Shown here in pieces: positions 17,401 through 24,385 of a DNA stretch of 64,000 nucleotides. Origin of the DNA: Akkermansia sp. Its GTDB lineage: Bacteria > Verrucomicrobiota > Verrucomicrobiia > Verrucomicrobiales > Akkermansiaceae. Made by a program: the position numbers and the translations under genes. The notes under the pieces were generated by a model that was not told where the DNA came from, searched no databases, and saw only the letters and a list, made by a program, of their open reading frames with translations. Location: positions 1-64,000 of the forward strand of contig JAFQSQ010000006.1 in the NCBI GenBank assembly GCA_017409465.1, written 5' to 3'. How positions within the stretch are numbered: position 1 is the stretch's first letter; every line of letters starts with the position of its first letter.

Positions 17401-20400
17401 GTGATGGTAAGGTGGTGATTGATCTCAAGAATGATAAGACCACCAACCGCATGACCAAGTCGATTGTCGGTGGCAGCTTCACGCCTAACTCGGCTTCCAT
17501 CGGTACCGGCGACACAGATCTGCTGCAGCACGTGGGTAATAACCGGGTGGTGCTGACCAACCTCTGCGAGGGTGATGAGCGCCTGTTCACGAACTACATT
17601 GTCGGCGGTGACGTGCTGATCAACGCCGGCAGTACGGCTATGGAGGGGGATACTTATGTGGAATTCAGCCACCTGGGTACCTACACCATTATCGGCAGCA
17701 AGACCTACAGCGAGGATAATGTCTTCGTGACCGCCGGTCACATGGGCCTCAATATCAGCCCGCTGGCCGGTCCTTACACCACGCAGAACCGCTATACGCT
17801 CAACGGTAATACCCACCTCTCTGTGATGGATGCCGAAAATGCCGTCTTCAACGTGACGATGGTGGCCGGTCATGCGGTCTCCCGAGATGTGAGCTGGGAT
17901 GGTGCTACTGTTATCGTTGCTACCAATGAGTTCGAGCGTCAGTGGGTGGGTACCATCAGCGGCGATACCTACGTCGATATCGACAGCGGTACCTACCGCG
18001 GTATGATTGTCGGCGGTCACTACTATGAGGACTTCATCCACGACTCCGCTCCCGCGAATCCCGGTCAGGTGCCGCCGCATCCGGCACAGGGTACCGAACT
18101 GGATACGCTGACCGTCACCGGTACGTCCCACATCACCCTGACCGGCGGTACCTATCGCAATACCATCCTGGGTGCTTCGTACTACGACGGCTGGGATGAT
18201 GTGAACATGATGCACGGGGCGGTTGAAATCAACGCCGCCAACAGTGAGTTGGTCGGTACCAACAACGACTATGGCTATGCCGTTGTCGGCGGTTACTATA
18301 TCGATGAGTACTTCCACGAGGAGGATGTGGATCAGCCCTACCAGAGTACCAACCCGCACGGGCCTCGTACGTCTGCCACGGTGGGCGATATCCACCTGAC
18401 CTTTGCCAACAATACGACCGATGGTATCATCCTGGGTGGTTCGCATATCCTGCGTGCGCAGTCCGGCGGAGACGTCCGTCAGGGTAAGATTACGCTTGAC
18501 CTGCTCAGTGGTACCTTCAATGGCAATATCTATGCCGCCGGTTGTCAGATGTCCGCCGTTGAGCTCCTCACCGAGAGTACGACGGTTCGCATAGCAGACG
18601 CGGTTGAGTTCGGTAAGGACGTGACGGTTTCCGGTGGCTATATGGGCAGTGGTACTTCCTCTGTGCATGGTGATGCTACCCTCGAGTTCGTGAGTGCCTC
18701 CAAATACGAGAATCTGGGGGAGACGAACTTTATCTTCTTCGATGTAATCAAGGTGACGGAGAAGGAAGGTCACGTGGTGCTGCCGCACAATGCCACCCTG
18801 CTGGGTGACTATGTGACGCAGCGCGGCGCCGGTACGGTCGAGCTGTCTGTTCACAATGACCTCGATATGTATACGGTGGCAGAGGGTACGCTCAAGCTGG
18901 CGGCCAACAGCGGCAACAACAGCGAGGGTACAAAGATTATCCAGCTGAATCTCTGCAAGGGTGCGACCCTGGATATGTCTGCCGGTAACTGCGGTATCAA
19001 CGGTACTCTCGTGGTGGAGGGTGGCTCGTCCATCGTCGCCTCTGCCGGTAATGCCCCCACTGCCCTTGAGCGCCTTATCTGGGATGACAGTGAGCTGGTC
19101 ATGCTGACGCTCAATTCTGTGCCGAATACGGCAGAATCCTACGTAGTGGAGCTCTTCTCCGGTATCTCCAAGGCGGATATCATCGGTATCGATATGCGTG
19201 ACCTCGAGGAGCTTGGCTACGGTGTGCGCGCCTCTCAGTACATCTCCAGCAATGTTGACCTGACCAACACCTACCTCTTGCTGCAGGGCGATACGCTGGT
19301 GCTTTCCCGTGCTCCGCGTCGTTCCATCTACTGGGAATATGAGGGCGGCGGCAGCGGCTACTGGATTGCTGAGGATGCCTGGTCCAAGACGGATGAGGGT
19401 ACTCCTAATACGGTGTTCAACAACGAGCCCGGTTCCGATAATGTCGTGTTCTCCAACTATGGAGCGGACAATGGTGCCGTGGCCTACATTTCCGTCGGCG
19501 AGGAGGTCATGCCCTATGATATCTACGTGCAGAACGGTAACTACGAATTCATCGCTTCCAGCCCGGAAGCCGTCATTACCCCCTATGGCAGTATCATCCT
19601 TTCTGATGGTGCTTCTGCCGTCTTTGCCGACACGGTCAAGCTCAATACCAGCGCGGAGACGACACTGATTGCTGTGCAGGATGAAGCCAGCTATCTCGAG
19701 GTGAACAACGATATCAGCATCTATCAGCTGCAGAACCAGGGTCGTGTTCGCGTGGTGGGTAATCTGGCCATGACCAACGGTACCAATGCCGGTGGCGTGC
19801 TCGAGGTAACGGAAGACCTGACCGTGGGCGGCAGCTCCTCCTTCACTGAGCTGACAGTTAAAGGTGCCGTCAAGGGGAATGCTGACTATACTCTGGCCGT
19901 GGACGGCAAGAGCAGCATCGGCTCGATTGATGGCGGTGTTGTTTCCGTGGCCAAGGGTGGTGAGCTCATCATCAACCCCGAAGGCGATTCTGAGACAACG
20001 ACGCTGAAGGCTCTGCAGGGCGCCGGCTCGCTGAATACGCAGAACGACCTCGTGCTGACCGATGCCAGCAAGATTGGTAACCTGGATGTGCAGTCGCTGG
20101 ACCTCGGCAGCACGCTGGATGTCAGCGGTAACATCCTTGTCAGGGAGGATATGGCCGTGGCTGACTCGGTGAATGTGACTGGCACGCTTTCGAGCGGTTC
20201 CATCACCTACAAGAACCTCATCCTGAAGAGCAATTATGCCATGATTGACGTCGAGGGGAATGTGTACTCCTCCTCCGATTCCGGGCAGATTCAGATGAAT
20301 GTCGATACTTCTCTGATTGCCACCAAGATTCTGAGCAATGGGCAGGAGTACTACCTGCTGAAGTGCGATGAGGGTGGCCTGGACGGTCAGGTGGTGTTCG

Positions 20401-21683
20401 ATGTGAAGGAGGGTGAGGATCCCACCATCAAGTACGCCAGCAATGACCGCTACGACTATTCCGTCTACTCCGTATCGGACGGCGTTGTGCTGAAGGCTGA
20501 CCTGACTTTCCCGGATCTCTTCGAGAACTACGTGGCTGAGACGCCCAATGGAATGGCCGGTGGTAAGCTTCTTGATGAGCTCTACATCAATTCGACCATT
20601 CTGGAGAAGTATCCCAATGGTGATCTGGCTCTGACGATGGAGGCAATCAACCAGCAGCTCCTGGTGAATAACAGCAAGGCCGGTCTGGATGAGCTCTTCG
20701 CGGCTGTTGCAGGTTCATCCATTCCTTCCATGGGTATGGCCTTTACCGATGATATCAATCGTCAGCTCAAGGCTGTTCGCAACCGTACGACAACCATGGG
20801 TGTGGATCAGAGTGCTGTGAATGAGGATATGCCCTATTTCAATGCCTGGATTAATGCCGAAGGCGGCAGCCAGCGCCTGGATCAGGACAGCACCGCTTCC
20901 GGCTATGAGCTGAACAACTGGGGCGGCACGGTCGGTTTCGATGTTGACTTCTCGCCGCGCATGACCGCCGGTCTTGCCATTTCGGCCATGTATGGTGACT
21001 ACACTGCCGAATCTCCGGATCGTGCAGAGGGCGATATGGATACTCAGTATGTGACGGCCTTTGCCCGCTATGGCTATCGTTCCTGGATTCATACCTTCGT
21101 AGTCAGCTATGGCCGCATGGATGCTACGCTTGAGCGTACGGTTTCCCACGCCTATGGTAACTACACGACTAAGGGTGAGACGGAAGGCAGCGGCTTTGGC
21201 CTCATGTACGAGGTCGGCTATGTTGCCGCGCTCAATGAGTCGGGTTCTGCCTGCATCCAGCCTGTCGTGAACTTCACTCTGGCCAAGAGCACCATCGATG
21301 GCTACACGGAAGAGAACAGCGATGCCGCTCTGACAGTGGGTGATATCGAGATGACCTCCTTCACGGTGGGTGCCGGTGCTCGTATACAGGCAGTCATCGG
21401 TGAGAGTCTCTACAACCGCGCTTCCATCTTCGAATGCCGTGCTCTGGCCAAGTTCTATGCCGGTGATCGCCAGGGTGAGGCTGAGGTAGGCTTCGCGGCT
21501 GCCGATATGGGGCGTGCTGATGTGGTGAGCGCTGAGATGGGTGCCGTGGGTATCGAACTCGGTGCCGGTGTAGTGGTTCCGCTGGGCGCTCAGCACCACA
21601 GCATCTTCGCTGATGTCTCCGCTGAGATTAACTCCGGTTATACGGGTATCAACGGTACTGTTGGCTATCGTATCAACTTCTGA
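14490..21683 (+). CDS. Giant autotransporter (type V secretion), outer-membrane barrel protein
   Basis: 2397 residues from the ATG at 14490; the longer frame from TTG 14394 starts inside the promoter region. Extended signal sequence MKLHLPGKLRAALLACYA plus a second hydrophobic stretch to about residue 55. The passenger (about 60-2090) is rich in Gly, Thr, Asp and Val with repeated short beta strands of the pattern typical of parallel beta-helices (for example KTGEGSATIAGAVSAED, KLGEGTWTL). The last 290 residues form an autotransporter beta-barrel (AWINAEGGSQRLDQDS, GGTVGFDVDFSPRMTAGLAI) ending in an aromatic (GYRINF), the outer-membrane insertion signal. The passenger probably sits on the cell surface, perhaps in adhesion; its ligand is unknown. 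It is followed by a strong terminator, so it is transcribed alone. Confidence 0.9.
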   Translation: MKLHLPGKLRAALLACYAISASLVTTVSSGSFIGGAFVATAAAIAASQQATAATTILYTGGVIENFNYGTVISDPEIGDISFNKGDNITFTGDTSLALAGNVEGGIFSIAENTVLDLSSNGYRLDAAFELRDGVLRLSNEALAETAEVYRSNTGRVELAWESTSANLVKQLANFSGVLDINGAAYEISGEENNYALVTLHGEDATLMTQEATYTRPLVSVGDTTIDTGEFSSVHVGAVTGFGSITKLGEGTWTLRANHAYHYGDIIVKEGILRWGVETDDANEAPAAVNKLSFANIIVEEGAMFVDSHLGRDMGTTTSITLKNSTLRALSTAIVGFAPAIEDVMANTYKALYVQGAGDLTTDNASGRRFHLLSSLNTDAHVEGAAPDATTLTINHGTQYTYTIFDRIENYAGDIVVPTSRNNLDYAFYVNEIHQDADYDLTITTNNIPTSAFGIVKTGEGSATIAGAVSAEDEIAVKEGMLAIQGKVTAEQIHVSGGVLETQTNPALDASEAVVGTVKVSGGQYVIGDRTLEYAVDDLLEVTGGELLVSNEVTTVNARRDVKIKGGTVTVNGILTAGNVEISADADTTFTVKGAMTTKSLSKRGAAEFYFSDDTEAANLLSVTDNLTMNYGGTEASFNGGDFSKLSIKDGIVLSYYSTADGSAPNVIRIPYQKGAGERDVEYLFADVFDVTAADLYKGINLGIESDRSGSAASRVNHLYAATLGVKGVDYIIEERNGYYYLKTLNPDTVATTNWDINWGTVEVSSAPETVRQWSTGSIDNTSLWEDLYHEADGYFIAAEIVGTSEKGSSVYGGAYASAPMDPEGDDIQRDIWLKATGGDFILIAGGSMCAPTANAGWSLSGDTHIFVGSEVNSVGTVLGGNFLDGFAPTWVGDGFITIDTDKLTGSVAGSGYCAVTHEGDSTIYVYKSLKTNTQTEVLDYTMGDTEDGVFEPINSNTIAAGMIATSAYWIGDGKVVIDLKNDKTTNRMTKSIVGGSFTPNSASIGTGDTDLLQHVGNNRVVLTNLCEGDERLFTNYIVGGDVLINAGSTAMEGDTYVEFSHLGTYTIIGSKTYSEDNVFVTAGHMGLNISPLAGPYTTQNRYTLNGNTHLSVMDAENAVFNVTMVAGHAVSRDVSWDGATVIVATNEFERQWVGTISGDTYVDIDSGTYRGMIVGGHYYEDFIHDSAPANPGQVPPHPAQGTELDTLTVTGTSHITLTGGTYRNTILGASYYDGWDDVNMMHGAVEINAANSELVGTNNDYGYAVVGGYYIDEYFHEEDVDQPYQSTNPHGPRTSATVGDIHLTFANNTTDGIILGGSHILRAQSGGDVRQGKITLDLLSGTFNGNIYAAGCQMSAVELLTESTTVRIADAVEFGKDVTVSGGYMGSGTSSVHGDATLEFVSASKYENLGETNFIFFDVIKVTEKEGHVVLPHNATLLGDYVTQRGAGTVELSVHNDLDMYTVAEGTLKLAANSGNNSEGTKIIQLNLCKGATLDMSAGNCGINGTLVVEGGSSIVASAGNAPTALERLIWDDSELVMLTLNSVPNTAESYVVELFSGISKADIIGIDMRDLEELGYGVRASQYISSNVDLTNTYLLLQGDTLVLSRAPRRSIYWEYEGGGSGYWIAEDAWSKTDEGTPNTVFNNEPGSDNVVFSNYGADNGAVAYISVGEEVMPYDIYVQNGNYEFIASSPEAVITPYGSIILSDGASAVFADTVKLNTSAETTLIAVQDEASYLEVNNDISIYQLQNQGRVRVVGNLAMTNGTNAGGVLEVTEDLTVGGSSSFTELTVKGAVKGNADYTLAVDGKSSIGSIDGGVVSVAKGGELIINPEGDSETTTLKALQGAGSLNTQNDLVLTDASKIGNLDVQSLDLGSTLDVSGNILVREDMAVADSVNVTGTLSSGSITYKNLILKSNYAMIDVEGNVYSSSDSGQIQMNVDTSLIATKILSNGQEYYLLKCDEGGLDGQVVFDVKEGEDPTIKYASNDRYDYSVYSVSDGVVLKADLTFPDLFENYVAETPNGMAGGKLLDELYINSTILEKYPNGDLALTMEAINQQLLVNNSKAGLDELFAAVAGSSIPSMGMAFTDDINRQLKAVRNRTTTMGVDQSAVNEDMPYFNAWINAEGGSQRLDQDSTASGYELNNWGGTVGFDVDFSPRMTAGLAISAMYGDYTAESPDRAEGDMDTQYVTAFARYGYRSWIHTFVVSYGRMDATLERTVSHAYGNYTTKGETEGSGFGLMYEVGYVAALNESGSACIQPVVNFTLAKSTIDGYTEENSDAALTVGDIEMTSFTVGAGARIQAVIGESLYNRASIFECRALAKFYAGDRQGEAEVGFAAADMGRADVVSAEMGAVGIELGAGVVVPLGAQHHSIFADVSAEINSGYTGINGTVGYRINF

Positions 21684-21705
21684 TGTGATTCCCTGAGTGT
21701 TTTCT

Positions 21706-21746
21706 CGTCGCATGTGCCGTAAGCGGTGCATGCGACGATTTTTTTT
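21706..21746 (+). terminator. Intrinsic terminator of the autotransporter gene
   Basis: CGTCGCATG-TG-CCG, loop TAAG, CGG-TG-CATGCGACG, followed by a run of eight T (21739-21746). Confidence 0.85.
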
Positions 21747-21853
21747 CAGGGGGTGACCGCCGCGATAGGCGCACTGCGGTGCGGGTGCCGCGCGGAGCCG
21801 CGATGCTGCAGAAGCCCGCGGTTGAAGAACAAGGAAGCCGTTAGCGACAGGGC

Positions 21854-22774
21854 TTAGCGGCGTCTTGCCAGTTCGCTTTCGTAGGTGCGCCCCAGTGTGT
21901 CGGCATGCTGCCGCACCCACCGGCTCAGCGGGCGGATTCCGATGCCGCTGCCGGGGACGGCGAGTCGGTTCTCGCAGAGCCCGCTTATTTCATCTCGTGT
22001 GAGCATGATGTCGTTCATGAAATACCCCAGCACTGTGGTGGCGGCATAGCCGATGCCTGCCGGTACGGGCAGGATGAGCCGCCGGATACCCATGGCCTCT
22101 GCCAGCAGTTTCCACAGCGCGCGGAAGCTGTAGGTCTCTGTCCCGGTGGCGTGGATGATGCGGTGCTGCTCTTCTTGCCCGGCTTCTCTCAGTGCGGCTT
22201 CGGCAAAATCCTGTACGTGTAGTGGTTGCAGCTGATACTTGCCCTGGCCGAAGGTTGCCACGGCGGGCAGGTGTCGCAGGCTCCACGCCATGTTGTTGAT
22301 GAGGATGGACTCCTGCGGGCTGTCGCCGAACAATACTGCCGGCCGCAGGATGCTGTGCGGTATTCCTGTGGCTTCCAGCGCCGTTTCCAGTTCTGCTTTT
22401 CCCCGGAAATAGGGAAGGGGGCTTGCGGCATCCGGGCAGGTGATGCTTGTGTGTATGATGCGGCGCACGCCGGCGCGCTGCGCTGCTGAAAAGAGTGTCT
22501 TTGTGTTCCGAACAGCTTCTTCGTGGCTGAAGGCGGCATGTCTCCCGCCCGCATAGCTGAATCGTACCCAGTAGGTGTTCACCAGCACATCTACATCTGA
22601 GAGGACTTCCTCCTGCGTGCTCCAGGGCATAGGTCGCAGCTCCCAGCCCTCAGCATTGGGCAGTCGCCCTGCGGAATTGGTCAGCCCGATGACGCGCCAA
22701 CCTTGCTTTGCCGCTTCCCGCGCTATGTAGCGCCCGCTGTAACCCAACACTCCTGTTATAGCGATTGTTTTCAT
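21854..22774 (-). CDS. NAD(P)-binding atypical SDR / epimerase-like protein
   Basis: 306 residues from the ATG at 22774 (MKTIAITGVLGYSGRYIA); the frame stays open further upstream but that part overlaps the regulator gene. The Rossmann motif is TGVLGYSGRYIAREAAKQGW, and RIIHTSITCP and SILRPAVLFGD resemble complex-I NDUFA9-like and NmrA-like SDRs rather than classical sugar epimerases (no YxxxK triad is clear). Function may be redox sensing or ubiquinone/lipid related; unknown. A GbsR/MarR-type regulator lies directly upstream, and half of that regulator's operator sequence overlaps this start. Confidence 0.8.
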   Translation of the reverse strand: MKTIAITGVLGYSGRYIAREAAKQGWRVIGLTNSAGRLPNAEGWELRPMPWSTQEEVLSDVDVLVNTYWVRFSYAGGRHAAFSHEEAVRNTKTLFSAAQRAGVRRIIHTSITCPDAASPLPYFRGKAELETALEATGIPHSILRPAVLFGDSPQESILINNMAWSLRHLPAVATFGQGKYQLQPLHVQDFAEAALREAGQEEQHRIIHATGTETYSFRALWKLLAEAMGIRRLILPVPAGIGYAATTVLGYFMNDIMLTRDEISGLCENRLAVPGSGIGIRPLSRWVRQHADTLGRTYESELARRR

Positions 22775-22794
22775 ATTTCTGAAATGAGAGAAAT
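22775..22794. promoter_or_regulatory. Partial operator copy before the SDR gene
   Basis: ATTTCTGAAAT-GAG-AGAAAT shares TTTCTGAAAT with the perfect palindrome at 23347-23368. It lies immediately upstream of the SDR ATG, so the regulator probably controls both genes. Confidence 0.45.
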
Positions 22795-22818
22795 TAATAG
22801 ATAAATAAAAAGTTTGTA

Positions 22819-23340
22819 TTATAATTTGGCGATGAGCCCCAGCAATTTGCCACCCATGAGCGCGGCCTTGCGGAAAAGGGAGGTGGGGTATCGGCGGGCG
22901 GCATCCGCCACGTTTTCGGCTGTGCTGAGCAACTCCTGCATGGCTTCCATGCGTGTGGCGGTAAAGGTATCGCCTTCTTCTTTTGCCGCGAGGAGACATT
23001 CGTTCACCGCTGCAACAGCTCCTTCCGTTTCGCGGCGGCGCCGTTCTTCCAGGATGCGGCGTGCCATTTCCCAGACATCGCTCACCGCCACGTAAAAGGT
23101 TCTTCTGTCGCCCGCTTTGCTTTCGCGTTCGACCAGTCGGAACTGTTCCAGTTCTTTCAGACTGGTGGAGACATTCGAGCGTGCCAACTCCAGCGCGCTG
23201 CAGATATCCTCGGCATTTACCGCTTCCCGGCACAGATACAGATAGCCATGCACCATGGCCGTGGAGCGGGCAATCCCCCACCGGGTACCCATCTCTCCCC
23301 AGCGGCGGATGAAACGCTTCTGTGTATCCGAAATCTGCAT
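22819..23340 (-). CDS. GbsR/MarR-family transcriptional regulator
   Basis: 173 residues. N-terminal FIRRWGEMGTRWGIARSTA followed by a winged helix-turn-helix (AEDICSALELARSNVSTSLKELEQFRLVERES, in pieces) is typical of the GbsR family, which represses small operons in response to osmolytes or redox compounds. A perfect 22-bp palindrome occupies its own promoter spacer, so it almost certainly represses itself; a partial copy precedes the SDR gene 44 bases downstream. Confidence 0.88.
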   Translation of the reverse strand: MQISDTQKRFIRRWGEMGTRWGIARSTAMVHGYLYLCREAVNAEDICSALELARSNVSTSLKELEQFRLVERESKAGDRRTFYVAVSDVWEMARRILEERRRRETEGAVAAVNECLLAAKEEGDTFTATRMEAMQELLSTAENVADAARRYPTSLFRKAALMGGKLLGLIAKL

Positions 23341-23345
23341 GCCCC

Positions 23346-23374
23346 TATTTTCTGAAATTTCAGAAAATTGTCAA
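23346..23374 (-). promoter_or_regulatory. Promoter and operator of the GbsR-like gene
   Basis: On the minus strand TTGACA (23374-23369), 17 bases, AAAATA (23351-23346). The perfect palindrome ATTTTCTGAAATTTCAGAAA-AT (23347-23368) fills the spacer, the best place for a repressor to block polymerase. Only five bases lie between the -10 and the ATG, so the mRNA may be leaderless. Confidence 0.6.
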
Positions 23375-23432
23375 GTATAAATCACTTATCGAGTAAAATA
23401 AATAGGCGCTCTCCCATTGCCCGGTATTAGTT

Positions 23433-23771
23433 TTACAGCAGTCTGCTCTGTTCTGCGGCGCGGGCGCGTATTTTCTCCACCACCGGGGCGCAGATGCTGC
23501 ACAGGCAGTCATCCGCAAAGTAGTACAGGGTGCGGCCTCCCTCTGTCTTTTTGCAGACCACTCCGTGCTCTGTCATCAATTTCATGTGTCGGGAAACGAC
23601 ACTCTGGCACAGCCCCAGACGCTCGGTCAGCTCGCCTATCGTGGCTGCTCCCTCGCTGCAAATCGACCCCAACATATGCAGACGTACCGGCTCGGAGAGC
23701 ATTTTGAAATAGCCCGCTACCTCTTCTGTCATTTGCGGGCTGAACTTGATTGATGTTAATTTTTTCGTCAC
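23433..23771 (-). CDS. ArsR/SmtB-family repressor, cysteine-rich
   Basis: 112 residues from GTG 23771; ATG at 23732 is an alternative start. Winged helix with ATIGELTERLGLCQSVVSRHM as recognition helix. Cysteines at 38, 55, 73, 89, 91 and 94 (DDCLCSIC near the C-terminus). The gene is divergent from a rhodanese and a CoA-disulfide reductase, so it may sense sulfane sulfur or persulfide through a disulfide or tetrasulfide link, like BigR/SqrR, rather than a metal. The trailing CxCxxC could equally bind a metal. Confidence 0.9.
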   Translation of the reverse strand: MTKKLTSIKFSPQMTEEVAGYFKMLSEPVRLHMLGSICSEGAATIGELTERLGLCQSVVSRHMKLMTEHGVVCKKTEGGRTLYYFADDCLCSICAPVVEKIRARAAEQSRLL

Positions 23772-23777
23772 GCCCGC

Positions 23778-23806
23778 ATTTTATCGTTGACAGAATGAAA
23801 AGTCAA
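23778..23806 (-). promoter_or_regulatory. Promoter of the arsR-type gene
   Basis: Minus-strand TTGACT (23806-23801), 17 bases, TAAAAT (23783-23778). Six bases separate it from the GTG start, so either the mRNA is leaderless or translation starts at ATG 23732. Confidence 0.6.
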
Positions 23807-23815
23807 GTGTATTTT
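23787..23815 (+). promoter_or_regulatory. Promoter of the rhodanese/CoA-disulfide reductase operon
   Basis: TTGACA (23787-23792), exactly 17 bases, TATTTT (23810-23815). It overlaps the divergent arsR promoter. Confidence 0.6.
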
Positions 23816-23835
23816 ACGCATATCGCAATATACAC
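23807..23835. promoter_or_regulatory. Operator dyad in the divergent ArsR promoter region
   Basis: GTGTATTTT ... AATATACAC, inverted arms matching at 8 of 9 positions, covering the plus-strand -10 and lying just upstream of the arsR -35. It is the obvious site for ArsR to repress both directions. Confidence 0.5.
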
Positions 23836-23843
23836 ATATAGAC

Positions 23844-24350
23844 ATGAACGCAACAATATTACAAGAAAGAATCAGGGCGGGAACCGCGCGGGTGCTGGAT
23901 GTGCGAACCGGGGCAGAATGGCGCTCGGGGCACATTGCCGGAGCAGAACACTTGCCGTTGGACGCATTGCAGCGCGGGGAGATGCCGACCAATGATATCG
24001 GTAACGCCGAATTAGTCATCGTGTGCCAGAGCGGGATTCGTGCCGCAAAGGCTCAGCTCGTGCTTCAGTCCCGCGGCATGGAAGCAGCGGTACTGGAAGG
24101 TGGGATGAATGCCTGGAGCGCCGCCGGGCTGCCGCAGGAGCAAGAGGCGGGTGGGCACGGTATCTCGCTCATGCGCCAGGTGCAGCTTATCGTGGGCAGT
24201 ATGAATCTGCTCGGGGTGGGGCTTGGCCTGAGTATCAACCCATGGTGGCTGGTCATCCCGGTATTCACCGGTGTCGGGCTGCTGGTTGCCGGAGCCACCG
24301 GTACCTGTGGGTTGGCTCTCCTCCTGGCGCGTATGCCCTGGAACAGATAG
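23844..24350 (+). CDS. Rhodanese domain fused to a small membrane domain (YgaP-like)
   Basis: 168 residues. Residues 1-100 are a rhodanese domain with active-site C61 in IVCQSGIRAA and LDVRTGAEWRSGHIAGA at the start, so it carries or transfers sulfane sulfur. Residues 110-165 contain two membrane helices with a DUF2892-like pattern (INPWWLVIPVFTGVGLLVAG), as in YgaP, placing the rhodanese at the inner face of the membrane. It is followed 35 bases later by a CoA-disulfide reductase and is under probable ArsR control. Confidence 0.92.
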   Translation: MNATILQERIRAGTARVLDVRTGAEWRSGHIAGAEHLPLDALQRGEMPTNDIGNAELVIVCQSGIRAAKAQLVLQSRGMEAAVLEGGMNAWSAAGLPQEQEAGGHGISLMRQVQLIVGSMNLLGVGLGLSINPWWLVIPVFTGVGLLVAGATGTCGLALLLARMPWNR

Positions 24351-24385
24351 AAAGAAAATAGAAACACTTAACCCGACATAGACTT

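Noticed and set aside
14496-18854. Long minus-strand open frames (914 and 527 residues) opposite the autotransporter
   Set aside because: Their composition (His, Arg and Ile rich, no domain) is that of an antisense shadow; the plus strand has a signal peptide, beta-helix passenger and barrel.
21854-23281. 475-residue version of the SDR protein
   Set aside because: The first 169 residues overlap the GbsR-like gene in another frame and carry no family pattern; the Rossmann motif begins right after the ATG at 22774.
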